A stretch of DNA of 64,000 nt from Bacteroides stercoris ATCC 43183 (GCF_025147325.1 NZ_CP102262.1:3038001-3102000); one strand, 5' to 3'; counted from the first letter of the stretch, positions 50,219 to 58,859 are shown. The notes: generated by a model not told the origin, from the sequence alone. Translations and numbers: made by a program.

Positions 50219-51466
50219 TCAGTCCAGTTTATGAATTACCAGTCCCGAACGCAGCTTCGGTTCGAACCAAGTGGTCTTGGGCGGCATGATATTGCCGGTA
50301 TCGGCAATGTCCATCAACTGCTTCATGGACACAGGATAAAGCGCCAAAGCCACTTTCATCTCACCACTGTCCACCCGCTTCTTCAATTCGCCCAGCCCGC
50401 GGATACCGCCGACAAAGTCGATACGCTTGTCGGAACGGAGGTCTTTGATGCCGAGGATTTCATCCAGTATCAGGTTGGACGAAATGGTAACATCCAGCAC
50501 GCCGATAGGGTCGTTGTCGTTGTAAGTGCCCGGCTTTGCCGTAAGGCTGTACCACTTGCCGTCCAGGTAAAGGGAGAAGTTATGCAGGCCTGCCGGCTTG
50601 TAGATTTCCGTTCCTTTCTCTTCTACCGTGAAGTTCTTGCCTACGGCAGCCAGGAATTCTCCGGGAGTCAACCCGTTCAGGTCCTTCACCACGCGGTTGT
50701 AGTCGATGATAGTCAACTGGTTGGCGGGGAAACAGACTGCCATGAAGTAGTTGTACTCCTCGTCTCCGCGATGATTGGGATTCTGTCCGGCTTTCTCCGC
50801 ACCCACCAGGGCTGCTGCTGCACTGCGGTGGTGCCCGTCGGCAATGTAAAGTGCCGGCATCTTGGCGAATTCTTTGGTTATGACCTCAATATCTTCCTGC
50901 CGGTCGATAATCCAGAATGTATGGCCGAAACCGTCGTCCGGAGCCACAAAGTCGTAAACAGGCTTCTGTGCCGTGTAACGGGCAATGACCGCATCCAGCA
51001 CTGCATTGTCGGGATAAGCGAAGAATACGGGCTCGATGTTGGCATTGTTCACACGGACATGCTTCATGCGGTCTTCTTCCTTGTCGCGGCGGGTAAGCTC
51101 ATGCTTCTTGATAACGCCGTTCATATAATCGGGCACGTATGCGCCCACTACCAAACCATATTGCGTCTTACCATTCATGGTCTGGGCATATATGTAATAG
51201 TTCTCCTTATCGTCCTGCACCAGCCAGCCTTTGTCCTGGAACATCCGGAAGTTCTCGGCTGCTTTCCGGTACACACGTTCATCGTGCTCGTCCGTACCGA
51301 CCGGAAAATCTATTTCGGGCTTGATAATGTGATACAGGGATTTTTCGTTTCCTGCCGCTTCTTCACGCGCTTCGGCGGAATTCAGGACGTCGTACGGACG
51401 GGATGCCACCTGCTCTACCAAATCCTGAGGGGGACGAATCCCTTTAAAAGGTTTTATTGTTGCCAT
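50219..51466 (-). CDS. DUF1015 family protein in the serine operon
   Basis: A 415-residue conserved protein. It begins MATIKPFKGIRPPQDLVEQVASRPYDVL and contains HELTRRDKEEDRMKHVRVNNANIEPVFFAY and a motif PALYIADGHHRSAAAALV near residue 215. A DGHHR motif also occurs in ParB/sulfiredoxin-fold free serine kinases, which hints at a role in serine phosphorylation or dephosphorylation. It is the third gene in serC-serA-DUF1015 on one strand, 21 bases after serA. The enzymatic role is not proven. Confidence 0.88.
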   Translation of the reverse strand: MATIKPFKGIRPPQDLVEQVASRPYDVLNSAEAREEAAGNEKSLYHIIKPEIDFPVGTDEHDERVYRKAAENFRMFQDKGWLVQDDKENYYIYAQTMNGKTQYGLVVGAYVPDYMNGVIKKHELTRRDKEEDRMKHVRVNNANIEPVFFAYPDNAVLDAVIARYTAQKPVYDFVAPDDGFGHTFWIIDRQEDIEVITKEFAKMPALYIADGHHRSAAAALVGAEKAGQNPNHRGDEEYNYFMAVCFPANQLTIIDYNRVVKDLNGLTPGEFLAAVGKNFTVEEKGTEIYKPAGLHNFSLYLDGKWYSLTAKPGTYNDNDPIGVLDVTISSNLILDEILGIKDLRSDKRIDFVGGIRGLGELKKRVDSGEMKVALALYPVSMKQLMDIADTGNIMPPKTTWFEPKLRSGLVIHKLD

Positions 51467-51487
51467 GGTTGTCTGAGTATAAATCCA

Positions 51488-52408
51488 TTACTTATTTACG
51501 CGGAACTTCTCGCAGCCATCTTTCAAGAAGCCCACAATCTGTCTGGCAGCGGCAATGCCGGCATTGATATTGGCTTCGGCCGTCTGCGCACCCATCTTCT
51601 TCGGTGTGGAGAAGTAACGGCCGGCAAACTTGGCGGCAAATGTATCATTGGCTGCGGGCATAATGTCGGTCATGTACTTCAAGTCGGCACGTTCTTCCAT
51701 CAGTTGTATCAGCTCGGCTTCATTGATAACTTCCTTGCGGGCGGTGTTCACCAGCAGACCGCCTTTCGGCATCCTGCCCACCAAAGCATAGTTAATGGAG
51801 TTCTTGGTTTCCGCCGTTGCGGGGATGTGCAGCGAAACGATGTCGCAGGCAGAATAAAGCTCCTCGGCCGAAGCCACAGCCTTTACACCGTCTTTCTCGA
51901 TGACCTCTTTCGGGCAGAAAGCGTCGAATGCGTAAATGTCCATGCCGAAACCTTTGGCTATGCGGGCTACATTGCGGCCTACGTTACCGTAAGCATGAAT
52001 GCCCAGCTTCTTGCCTTTCAGCTCCGTACCGGAAGTACCGTTGTACAGATTGCGGACAGCCATTACCATAAGCCCGAAAGCCAGTTCGGCCACAGCGTTG
52101 GAGTTCTGCCCCGGAGTGTTCATCACACATACATTGTGGGCGGTTGCGGCATCCAAGTCCACATTGTCATATCCCGCACCGGCACGCACTACGATTTTCA
52201 GCTCTTTGGCGGCATCCAAAACCTCGACATCAATAATGTCGCTACGGATAATAATGGCATTGGCATCTTTCACGGCTTCCAGCAATTTTGCCTTATCGCC
52301 ATATTTCTCCAGCAAGGCAAGTTCATAGCCTGCTGCTTCAATTTCTTTGCGAATACCGTCTACTGCAACTTTTGCAAACGGCTTGTCTGTTGCAACTAAT
52401 ACTTTCAT
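51488..52408 (-). CDS. serA: D-3-phosphoglycerate dehydrogenase (short form)
   Basis: A 306-residue NAD-dependent dehydrogenase, first committed step of serine synthesis. Visible are IIRSDIIDVEVLDAAKELKIVVRAGAGYDNVDLDAAT, the NAD-binding KLGIHAYGNVGRNVARIAKGFGM, DIVSLHIPATAETKNSIN, and GGLLVNTARKEVINEAEL. It lacks the C-terminal ACT domain that gives serine feedback in the longer enzymes. It lies downstream of serC, across a hairpin repeat. Confidence 0.93.
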   Translation of the reverse strand: MKVLVATDKPFAKVAVDGIRKEIEAAGYELALLEKYGDKAKLLEAVKDANAIIIRSDIIDVEVLDAAKELKIVVRAGAGYDNVDLDAATAHNVCVMNTPGQNSNAVAELAFGLMVMAVRNLYNGTSGTELKGKKLGIHAYGNVGRNVARIAKGFGMDIYAFDAFCPKEVIEKDGVKAVASAEELYSACDIVSLHIPATAETKNSINYALVGRMPKGGLLVNTARKEVINEAELIQLMEERADLKYMTDIMPAANDTFAAKFAGRYFSTPKKMGAQTAEANINAGIAAARQIVGFLKDGCEKFRVNK

Positions 52409-52431
52409 GATTCAATGGTATTAAAAAAAGA

Positions 52432-52512
52432 TTCACCACAGAACCGCACGAAGTTTCACAGAGTTTTCCTTTTCATTTCATCTCTGTGGGACTCTGTGCC
52501 CTCTGTGGTGAA
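52432..52512. repeat. palindromic repeat between serC and serA
   Basis: Outer arms TTCACCACAGA (52,432-52,442) and TCTGTGGTGAA (52,502-52,512) pair perfectly; inner CACAGAG (52,457-52,463) pairs with CTCTGTG (52,482-52,488). The inside has further CTCTGTG copies. It occupies most of the 113-base gap within the serine operon. Confidence 0.82.
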
Positions 52513-52521
52513 CAAATATTA

Positions 52522-53589
52522 TTAATGAAGTTTCTCAAATTCCTGCATGCAGTCTATCAAAGCCTGTACGCTTTCCTTCGGCATGGCATTGTAGCAAGAT
52601 GCACGGAAACCGCCTACGGAACGGTGTCCCTTAATGCCTACCATACCCTTTTCGGTAGCAAATTTCAGGAAGTCGGCTTCCAGTTCCTTGTATTCGGGAG
52701 CCATTACGAAGCAGATGTTCATGCGTGAACGGTCTTCTTTGGCGGCAGTACCCACGAACATCTTGTTGCGGTCTATCTCGGCATACAGCATATCCGCCTT
52801 TTCGATGGCGCGACGTTCCATTTCCTTCACACCGCCCTGAGCCTTTATCCAGCGCAATGTCTGCAATGCCGCATAGATAGGAACAACGGGAGGAGTATTG
52901 AACATTGAACCGCCGTCGATGTGAGTCTGATAGTTCAGCATGGTCGGGATGTAGCGGGACACCTTGCCTACCGCATCATTCTTCACGATGACGAATGTTA
53001 CGCCCGCAGGAGCCAGATTCTTCTGTGCACCGCCGTAGATACAGATGTATTTGGACACATCAATAGGACGGGAGAAAATATCGGACGACATGTCGGCAAT
53101 CATAGGAACGTTTACGTTCAGGTCTTCCTTCAATTCCGTGCCATAGATAGTATTGTTGGTGGTGATATGGAAATAGTCTACATCGGCCGGCACCGTATAA
53201 TCTTTCGGAATGTAAGTATAAGTGGCTTCAGCAGAAGAGGCAACCTCTACAACCTCGCCAAAACCTTTGGCTTCCTTCATGGCTTTCTTTGCCCACACAC
53301 CCGTATTGAGGTAAGCGGCCTTCTTTTCGAGGAAGTTGAAAGGTATCATGCAAAATTCCAGACTTGCACCACCTCCCAGGAACAGCACCGAATAGCCTTC
53401 CGGAATGTTAAGTAGTTCTTTGAACAGTGCTACGGCTTCGTCCACTACGGGCTGGAAGTCTTTAGCGCGGTGGCTAATCTCCATAAGAGACAGACCGGAT
53501 CCATTGAAATCTAAAATAGCCTTCGCCGTATCCTCTATCACCTCACGCGGAAGAATGGAAGGTCCTGCGTTGAAATTATGCTTTTTCAT
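52522..53589 (-). CDS. serC: phosphoserine aminotransferase
   Basis: A 355-residue PLP aminotransferase, second step of serine synthesis. N-terminal [45 protein letters not shown] is the family start; [20 protein letters not shown] and the PLP-lysine region [18 protein letters not shown] follow, and [20 protein letters not shown] near the C-terminus. The ATG at 53,589 was chosen over an upstream in-frame start. A good promoter lies at 53,642-53,672, making it the first gene of serC-serA-DUF1015. Confidence 0.96.
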   Translation of the reverse strand: MKKHNFNAGPSILPREVIEDTAKAILDFNGSGLSLMEISHRAKDFQPVVDEAVALFKELLNIPEGYSVLFLGGGASLEFCMIPFNFLEKKAAYLNTGVWAKKAMKEAKGFGEVVEVASSAEATYTYIPKDYTVPADVDYFHITTNNTIYGTELKEDLNVNVPMIADMSSDIFSRPIDVSKYICIYGGAQKNLAPAGVTFVIVKNDAVGKVSRYIPTMLNYQTHIDGGSMFNTPPVVPIYAALQTLRWIKAQGGVKEMERRAIEKADMLYAEIDRNKMFVGTAAKEDRSRMNICFVMAPEYKELEADFLKFATEKGMVGIKGHRSVGGFRASCYNAMPKESVQALIDCMQEFEKLH

Positions 53590-53915
53590 TTGAAGTTTGT
53601 TTTGGTTATACAATTTCGTTCGTTTATGTCTTTCGACATGGCGAAATTACGGAATTATTTCTGCATTGCAAATCTTTCCTTATAAATTTTCTTCTTTATC
53701 GCGTATTTGCCTTACTTTTTATTGGTATATACAAGAAATATACGCCAAACTGTTATGTACGCTTAACAAGGAAAGTATTAAAAAGTAAACTGAAAGATAG
53801 AAGCTGAAAAAACTTTCTACCGGGAATGAAAATTGAAAAAAAAGTGCATGATTATCAAAAACAAGCTATTTTCCCATGCTTAATAACATCACCGGATATG
53901 CTTCATAACATACTG
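53590..53915. other. intergenic region between helicase and serC
   Basis: 326 AT-rich bases. The serC promoter lies at 53,642-53,672. The rest (53,680-53,900) contains no convincing gene, RNA or strong hairpin. Confidence 0.65.
53642..53672 (-). promoter_or_regulatory. serC operon promoter
   Basis: On the minus strand TTTG (53,669-53,672), exactly 19 bases, then TAATTTCG (53,642-53,649), one mismatch from TAnnTTTG. It lies 53 bases before the serC ATG. Confidence 0.65.
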
Positions 53916-55247
53916 TCAACGAGCTTCTTCTATCAAAGTCTTCATCCCCTTGATTTTTTCCCCGCGCAGCAGTGTAAGCAATTGCTTCACTTTGCTGCGG
54001 CGGACTGCCACGAAAGCATAGTGCTCCTTCACATCCACCTGTCCTACATCTTCGCGCACCAGTCCGCCTTTCTTATACAGGAAGCCCACAATGTCCACCT
54101 TGTTCAGTTTGTCTTTCTTGCCTTTGCCTATATATAAGGTAGTCCAACGGGGTTTGGCAGGTTTCGGCGTCTGCTCCGGCAATTCGAATACGGAGAGCTC
54201 TTCCGGAAGATAATCGGGCAGACGCTCTTCGGCATGCAGAAGCAGGAAAGACGAGCCACGTGCTTCCCAGCGTGCCGTGCGTCCGTTACGGTGCGTAAAG
54301 GCTTCTTCGTTGACGGGCATGTGATAGTGCACCACGTTGTCGATGCCCGGAATATCCAATCCGCGTGCGGCAAGGTCGGTCGATACCAGGACGGGACAAC
54401 TGCCGTTGCGGAACTTGTAGAGCGCCCGCTCGCGGTCGTCCTGTTCCATACCGCCGTGAAAAGCATCGCAAGGGAATTTCTTCGACTTCAGATAGGATAC
54501 CGTACGCTCCACGCTCTCGCGATAGTTCACGAATACCAGTGTAGAACGGTCGCCCAGCGTACAAAGCAGCCGGTACAATGTCTCCAGCTTGTCTTTTTCG
54601 GGAGAGATTACCTTCTGCAAGTCCAATCGTCCGGATACGGTTTCGCCCGAAAGAAAATTCAGCTTGACAACCTGCGGTGACGATTCCCCCCCGCCCACTC
54701 CGGTGAACTGCGGGATTTCCTCGGCATCCGTTGCCGACAGCAATACCCGTTTCTTCAAGGCAGGCAACTGTCCGATAACTTCCGCCATCTCGTCGTGAAA
54801 GCCGAATTCAAGGCATTTGTCAAATTCATCTATCACCAATGTGGTTACAAAGCGGGTATCGAAGTTCTGCTTCCGCAAATGGTCGTTCATACGGCCGGGA
54901 GTGCCGATGATAACGGCAGGGTTGATGCCCCTCATCGTACGGTGCTCGTCCATTGCCGGACGTCCGCCGTAGCAGCTCATCGCCTTGAAAGGGACGTTCA
55001 TCGACTTGAATACGTTTTCTATCTGCAAGGCAAGCTCGCGCGACGGTACGAGCACCACCGCCTGTACGCCCTGTACATCGGCTTTGAGCGATTGCACCAG
55101 CGGCAGCAGGAATGCCAGTGTCTTGCCCGACCCCGTGGGCGACAACAGGACGAGGTCCTTATCCGATTGATAGGCATCCCGCGCTGCTTCCTGCATCGGG
55201 GTGAGTTGCTCTATCCGTAAGTTACGAAGTATGTCAGATTGTTCCAT
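53916..55247 (-). CDS. DEAD-box RNA helicase with DbpA-like C-terminus
   Basis: A 443-residue ATP-dependent RNA helicase. Motifs in order: Q-motif QLTPMQEAA, motif I SPTGSGKT, VPSRELALQIE, GTPGRM, motif II VIDEFDKCLE (DEFD instead of DEAD), SAT, STDLAARGLDIPGIDNVVHY, and HRNGRTARWEARG. The last 80 residues (TTLYIGKGKKDKLNKVDIVGFL and after) match the DbpA RNA-binding domain, which in E. coli targets 23S rRNA hairpin 92. A role in ribosome assembly is likely. Its promoter box coincides with the element junction at 55,269. Confidence 0.92.
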   Translation of the reverse strand: MEQSDILRNLRIEQLTPMQEAARDAYQSDKDLVLLSPTGSGKTLAFLLPLVQSLKADVQGVQAVVLVPSRELALQIENVFKSMNVPFKAMSCYGGRPAMDEHRTMRGINPAVIIGTPGRMNDHLRKQNFDTRFVTTLVIDEFDKCLEFGFHDEMAEVIGQLPALKKRVLLSATDAEEIPQFTGVGGGESSPQVVKLNFLSGETVSGRLDLQKVISPEKDKLETLYRLLCTLGDRSTLVFVNYRESVERTVSYLKSKKFPCDAFHGGMEQDDRERALYKFRNGSCPVLVSTDLAARGLDIPGIDNVVHYHMPVNEEAFTHRNGRTARWEARGSSFLLLHAEERLPDYLPEELSVFELPEQTPKPAKPRWTTLYIGKGKKDKLNKVDIVGFLYKKGGLVREDVGQVDVKEHYAFVAVRRSKVKQLLTLLRGEKIKGMKTLIEEAR

Positions 55248-55268
55248 AAAGTACTTTGGTTTAAGACT

Positions 55269-55278
55269 GCAAAGTTAC
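55269..55278 (-). other. probable attL core (GTANNTTTGC)
   Basis: On the minus strand the bases read GTAACTTTGC, an exact match to the 10-base CTnDOT attachment consensus GTANNTTTGC. It is 22 bases upstream of the helicase ATG and 320 bases before the integrase. It also contains TAACTTTG, the helicase -7 box, as expected because these elements insert at promoter-like sites. Confidence 0.75.
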
Positions 55279-55475
55279 TACAAAAAAGTGAAATGCGGAA
55301 AGATATAGTGATAGAATTGAGTTACAAGGGTTTTGGTTGAAGTGGCGATAATCCGTGAAGCCATTACAATCCCTGCCGAAGCCAAATCCTGACGCCGCTA
55401 CGTTACTTGTTCGTAACCATGCCCGAAAATGCGACAAACGGGTACGAATAGCGAAACAAGGCTCTAAGGAATAGT

Positions 55476-55491
55476 GAGTTATCCATAACTC
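55476..55491. promoter_or_regulatory. palindrome upstream of the integrase
   Basis: GAGTTAT-CC-ATAACTC, a perfect 7-base inverted repeat with a 2-base spacer, 107 bases before the integrase ATG. It may be an operator or an integrase/excisionase binding site. Confidence 0.45.
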
Positions 55492-55597
55492 ATGCGAAAA
55501 ATCAGGTTACGGAAAAAGATTGCGCCGTTCCTCCCCGTTTTGCGTACCAACACCGGACTCTTCACCAACTAATTTTGAAACCCAAAAATTAAGGACA

Positions 55598-56833
55598 ATG
55601 AAGAGTACATTTTCAGTAATCTACTACCTCAAGCGTCAGGTAGTGAAAAAGGACGGGACAGTTCCCGTCATGGGACGCATCACGGTGGACGGCAGCCAGA
55701 CACAGTTCAGCTGCAAACTGACTGTCGATCCGAAACTGTGGGACACCAAAGGTGGACGTGTCACGGGCAGAAGCACGGCGGCACTCGAAACGAACCGTAT
55801 GCTTGACAAGATGCGGGTACGCATCAACAGGCATTATCAGGAAATCATGGAGCGTGACAACTTCGTCACGGCGGAGAAGGTGAAGAACGCCTTTCTCGGA
55901 CTGGAACACCGCTACCACACGCTGATGCAGGTGTTCCGCCAGCACAACGAGGACTACGAGAAGCAGGTGGAGGCAGGCATGAAAGCCAAAGGCACGCTGC
56001 TGAAGTACCGCACCGTTTACAAGCACATGCAAGAGTTCCTCGACATCCGCTACCATGTGAAGGACATCGCCCTAAAAGAGCTTACCCCGGCTTTCATCTC
56101 CGACTTCGAGATGTTCCTGCGCACGGACAAGCACTGCTGCACCAATACCGTGTGGCTGTACGTCTGCCCGTTACGGACGATGGTATTCATCGCCATCAAC
56201 AACGAGTGGCTGACGCGCGACCCGTTCCGCGAGTATGAAATCAAGAAGGAGGAAACAACACGCAGTTTCCTGACCAAAGATGAGATCCGCCTGCTGATGG
56301 AGGGGAAACTGAAAAACGCCAAACAGGAATTGTACCGCGACCTCTACCTGTTCTGCGCCTTCACGGGGCTGTCGTTCGCGGATATGCGCAACCTTACGGA
56401 AGAGAATATCCGCACCTACTTCGACGAACACGAGTGGATAAACATCAACCGCCAGAAAACGGGCGTGGTGTCCAACATCCGCCTGCTCGACATCGCCAAC
56501 CGCATAATCGGCAAATACCGGGGACTGTGCGGGGACGGCAGGATATTTCCCGTTCCGCATTATAACACGTGCCTTGCCGGTATCCGTGCCGTCGCCAAGC
56601 GTTGCGGCATCACCAAGCATATCACGTGGCATCAGAGCCGCCACACGGCAGCCACGACGATATTCCTCTCCAACGGTGTTCCCATCGAAACGGTCAGCTC
56701 CATGCTCGGACACAAGAGCATAAAGACGACGCAGATTTACGCAAAGATAACCAAAGAGAAGCTCAATCAGGACATGGAGAACCTTGCCGCAAGATTGAAC
56801 GGCGTCGAGGAATTTGCAGGTTGCACCATCTAA
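55598..56833 (+). CDS. int: IntDOT-like tyrosine recombinase
   Basis: A 411-residue site-specific recombinase, the same length as IntDOT. The N-terminal arm-binding region (SVIYYLKRQVVKKDGTVPVMGRITVDG) and core-binding region lead to the catalytic domain. Residues found at the IntDOT positions are Ser 259 (CAFTGLSFADMRN, where other recombinases have Arg), His 345 and Arg 348 (WHQSRHT), His 372 (LGHKS) and Tyr 381 (QIYAKI). It should catalyse integration and excision at GTANNTTTGC sites. The ATG at 55,598 was chosen because upstream residues are not conserved. Confidence 0.96.
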   Translation: MKSTFSVIYYLKRQVVKKDGTVPVMGRITVDGSQTQFSCKLTVDPKLWDTKGGRVTGRSTAALETNRMLDKMRVRINRHYQEIMERDNFVTAEKVKNAFLGLEHRYHTLMQVFRQHNEDYEKQVEAGMKAKGTLLKYRTVYKHMQEFLDIRYHVKDIALKELTPAFISDFEMFLRTDKHCCTNTVWLYVCPLRTMVFIAINNEWLTRDPFREYEIKKEETTRSFLTKDEIRLLMEGKLKNAKQELYRDLYLFCAFTGLSFADMRNLTEENIRTYFDEHEWININRQKTGVVSNIRLLDIANRIIGKYRGLCGDGRIFPVPHYNTCLAGIRAVAKRCGITKHITWHQSRHTAATTIFLSNGVPIETVSSMLGHKSIKTTQIYAKITKEKLNQDMENLAARLNGVEEFAGCTI

Positions 56834-56844
56834 AAAGAAAAGCC

Positions 56845-57207
56845 ATGAAACGTGACACAATCATCATCGAGGACAAGGCAGTCAGCGTAACCGGTAACGA
56901 CGTGTGGATGACCGCCACCGAAATAGCCGGATTGTTCCATACGACCGTCCCGGCAGTGAACGCCGCCATCAGAGCCGTCCGCAAGTCGGACGTGCTGAAC
57001 GACTACGAGGTGTGCCGCTACATGCAGCTTGAAAACGGGCTGCACGCGGACGTGTACGCCCTTGAAATCATCATCCCGGTCGCTTTCAGGGTGAATACCT
57101 ACAACACCCACCTGTTCCGCACATGGCTGGTGGGAAAGGCACTCTCACAAGAGAAACGGCAGACATACGTGATGTTCATACAGAACGGAAAAGCCGGGTA
57201 TTGCTGA
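56845..57207 (+). CDS. RhuM/KilA-N-like small protein
   Basis: A 120-residue protein 11 bases after int. It contains VWMTATEIAGLFHTTVPAVNAAIRAVRKSDVLNDYEVCRYMQLENGLHADVYALEIIIPVAFRVNTYNTHLFRTWLVGKAL. The order of a helix-turn-helix-like start, a short strand region and RVNTYNTHLFRTW is like the N-terminal domain of RhuM-type proteins. A DNA-binding regulatory role within the element is likely but unproven. Confidence 0.65.
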   Translation: MKRDTIIIEDKAVSVTGNDVWMTATEIAGLFHTTVPAVNAAIRAVRKSDVLNDYEVCRYMQLENGLHADVYALEIIIPVAFRVNTYNTHLFRTWLVGKALSQEKRQTYVMFIQNGKAGYC

Positions 57208-57227
57208 TTGCACATACCCCATAAGAC

Positions 57228-57272
57228 AAGTAAACGGGTAGCACCACAAAAGGTGTCACCCGTTTACTTTTT
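57228..57272. terminator. bidirectional terminator inside the element
   Basis: AAGTAAACGGGT (57,228-57,239) pairs with ACCCGTTTACTT (57,258-57,269), with an inner CACC/GGTG stem and a run of T after. It separates the convergent genes ending at 57,207 and 57,285. Confidence 0.88.
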
Positions 57273-57284
57273 CATGAAACCGCC

Positions 57285-57590
57285 TCACTCCAGCGGCTTG
57301 CGGTAGTTCGCTTCCAGTACCCCGCGCAGCCCCGTTTCCGGGTAAAGCACCTTCCCTCCCAAAAGTATGAAGGGCAACACGCGGTTGTTGCGGTATTCCT
57401 GCAAGGTGCGCCGGCTCACACGGAGCAGTTCCGACACCTCGCCGTCCGTCAGGTAACGTTCCCCGTCCAGCGGAGGACGGTAGCTTTCCAGAAATGCGGA
57501 CAGCCATTTCGAGCCTTTGCGCATATCCTGCACCACAGAGGCTATCGGCTCGTCTTCCATCGTAAAAACATCGTTGTTCTCGTTCATCAT
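57285..57590 (-). CDS. MerR/excisionase-like helix-turn-helix protein
   Basis: A 101-residue protein with a C-terminal DNA-binding domain: RYLTDGEVSELLRVSRRTLQEYRNNRVLPFILLGGKVLYPETGLRGVLEANY, the HTH_17 (excisionase-type) pattern. The N-terminal 40 residues are acidic. It runs with the next HTH gene on the minus strand, 31 bases apart. Probably a regulator or recombination directionality factor of the element. Confidence 0.8.
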   Translation of the reverse strand: MMNENNDVFTMEDEPIASVVQDMRKGSKWLSAFLESYRPPLDGERYLTDGEVSELLRVSRRTLQEYRNNRVLPFILLGGKVLYPETGLRGVLEANYRKPLE

Positions 57591-57621
57591 AACTTCGGAT
57601 TCAGTGGGTGAATAAATCAAA

Positions 57622-57921
57622 TCATCTGCCGTGCGGATAGAGCGTGCCGACAAGCGGTATCAGCCGCTTCACCTCCTCTGGCTTGTAATAGAACCTGCGG
57701 TTTATCTGCGAGTAGCCGATAAGCCGCCTGTCACGCAGCGTCTGCAACGTGCGCGGGCTTATTCTCAACTGCCCGCAGACCTCCTCGCCCGTGAGCCATC
57801 TTTCCATGCGCCCCGTGTCGCTTTTGCGCCTCAGGGCGGCGACCTTCTCCGAGAGTGCGCCGAATGCCGCCACCATCATCTCGAAAGTCTTTTTCTCGAT
57901 AGATACTATTTCCATATTCAT
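57622..57921 (-). CDS. helix-turn-helix protein of the element
   Basis: A 99-residue protein with the same HTH_17-type C-terminal domain: RWLTGEEVCGQLRISPRTLQTLRDRRLIGYSQINRRFYYKPEEVKRLI, preceded by a helical stretch (MVAAFGALSEKVAALRRK). The ATG at 57,921 was chosen; a second ATG at 57,915 would also work. It is divergent from the xis2c-like gene, and a TACCTTTG box lies at 57,940-57,947. Confidence 0.8.
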   Translation of the reverse strand: MNMEIVSIEKKTFEMMVAAFGALSEKVAALRRKSDTGRMERWLTGEEVCGQLRISPRTLQTLRDRRLIGYSQINRRFYYKPEEVKRLIPLVGTLYPHGR

Positions 57922-57939
57922 GTCATTTAGAGTTTGCCG

Positions 57940-57947
57940 CAAAGGTA
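57940..57947 (-). promoter_or_regulatory. candidate -7 box for the minus-strand HTH genes
   Basis: TACCTTTG on the minus strand, matching TAnnTTTG, 19 bases before the ATG at 57,921. A clear -33 TTTG is not seen. Confidence 0.42.
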
Positions 57948-58040
57948 ACGAAACGGCATACAAGACGTATCGTTTTCCGCTGAAAGGCTGCCTGTTGCGC
58001 CGTTTGACCGGGTTACGGAGCCATCTTCCGCAAAAATCTT

Positions 58041-58053
58041 ACGTGAGTCACGT
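58041..58053. promoter_or_regulatory. palindrome upstream of the excision operon
   Basis: ACGTGA-G-TCACGT, a perfect inverted repeat 70 bases before the xis2c-like ATG. In CTnDOT a regulator (RteC) binds inverted half-sites upstream of this operon; whether this is the equivalent is inference. Confidence 0.45.
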
Positions 58054-58122
58054 AGTGAGTTGTTAAAGCCCCTTTTGTTTATTGCCGAATTTTGTCGCAG
58101 AAACAAAAAGAAAGGACTGAAC

Positions 58123-58485
58123 ATGAAAGTGATAACAATGGAAAGTTCCGCCTACAAGGAGATGATGGCGCAGATTGCGAACATCGCAGGGTACATCCGC
58201 GAGGCAAGGGACGAGAAGAAACGGAAGCGGGAAACCGAAGACAAGCTGCTTGACACGGCACAGGCGGCGAAGATGCTCAACGTGAGCAAGCGCACCATGC
58301 AGCGTATGCGCACCGACCACCGTATCGAGTATGTGGTGGTACGCGGAAGCTGCCGCTACCGCCTTTCCGAGATACTGCGGCTATTGGAGGACAACACAGT
58401 AAGGAACGAGGAAGGGACAATAGACACCCTGTTCCACAACCACACGCTGCGCACGGGCGGCAAACCAAAAGGAAGGAGGACATAG
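58123..58485 (+). CDS. Xis2c-like helix-turn-helix protein
   Basis: A 120-residue basic protein with a helical N-terminus (KEMMAQIANIAGYIREARDEKKRKRE) and a HTH_17-type domain (LLDTAQAAKMLNVSKRTMQRMRTDHRIEYVVVRGSCRYRLSEILRLLED). By position (first gene of the operon before Xis2d-like, orf3-like and topoisomerase genes) it corresponds to Xis2c of CTnDOT, an excision factor that helps the integrase remove the element. The ATG at 58,123 was used. Confidence 0.82.
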   Translation: MKVITMESSAYKEMMAQIANIAGYIREARDEKKRKRETEDKLLDTAQAAKMLNVSKRTMQRMRTDHRIEYVVVRGSCRYRLSEILRLLEDNTVRNEEGTIDTLFHNHTLRTGGKPKGRRT

Positions 58486-58488
58486 GTC

Positions 58489-58839
58489 ATGGAACTGCTC
58501 ACACGAAACAACTTCGAGGGCTGGATGCAGAAGCTGATGGAACGGCTCGACCGTCAGGACGAACTGCTGCTGGCGATGAAGGCTGAGGGGAAACAGCCCA
58601 CTATCACGGAAAGCATCCGCCTTTTCGACAATCAGGATTTGTGCATGTTGCTCCAGATAAGCAAACGCACCCTCCAACGCTACCGCAGCGTAGGCGCATT
58701 GCCCTACAAGACGCTGGGCAAGAAGACCTATTACAGCGAGGAGGACGTGCTGACATTCCTTTCCAACCATATCAAGGACTTCAAAAAGGAAGATATAGCC
58801 TTCTACAAGGCTCGTATCCATAATTTCTTTCATAAATAA
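58489..58839 (+). CDS. Xis2d-like helix-turn-helix protein
   Basis: A 116-residue protein 3 bases after the Xis2c-like gene. It has NNFEGWMQKLMERLDRQDELLLAMK and a DNA-binding domain IRLFDNQDLCMLLQISKRTLQRYRSVGALPYKTLGKKTYYSEEDVLTFL. Order and domain match Xis2d, the second excision factor of CTnDOT. It is followed after 20 bases by the orf3-like gene. Confidence 0.83.
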   Translation: MELLTRNNFEGWMQKLMERLDRQDELLLAMKAEGKQPTITESIRLFDNQDLCMLLQISKRTLQRYRSVGALPYKTLGKKTYYSEEDVLTFLSNHIKDFKKEDIAFYKARIHNFFHK

Positions 58840-58859
58840 CCCATTAAAACATTTTTCAG

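Larger units (their letters stand above)
55248..55597. other. left junction region of the integrated element
   Basis: 350 bases between the helicase gene and the integrase. It holds the probable attachment core (55,269-55,278), and then element DNA with a GTTAC/GTAAC inverted repeat (about 55,402) and a perfect GAGTTAT/ATAACTC palindrome (55,476-55,491). Arm-type integrase sites and the int promoter should lie here, but I could not define them exactly. Confidence 0.65.

Noticed and set aside
50153..52399. A 748-residue open frame on the plus strand
   Set aside because: It is antisense to the well-supported DUF1015 and serA genes and shows no recognisable domain; it is a by-product of the codon bias of those genes.
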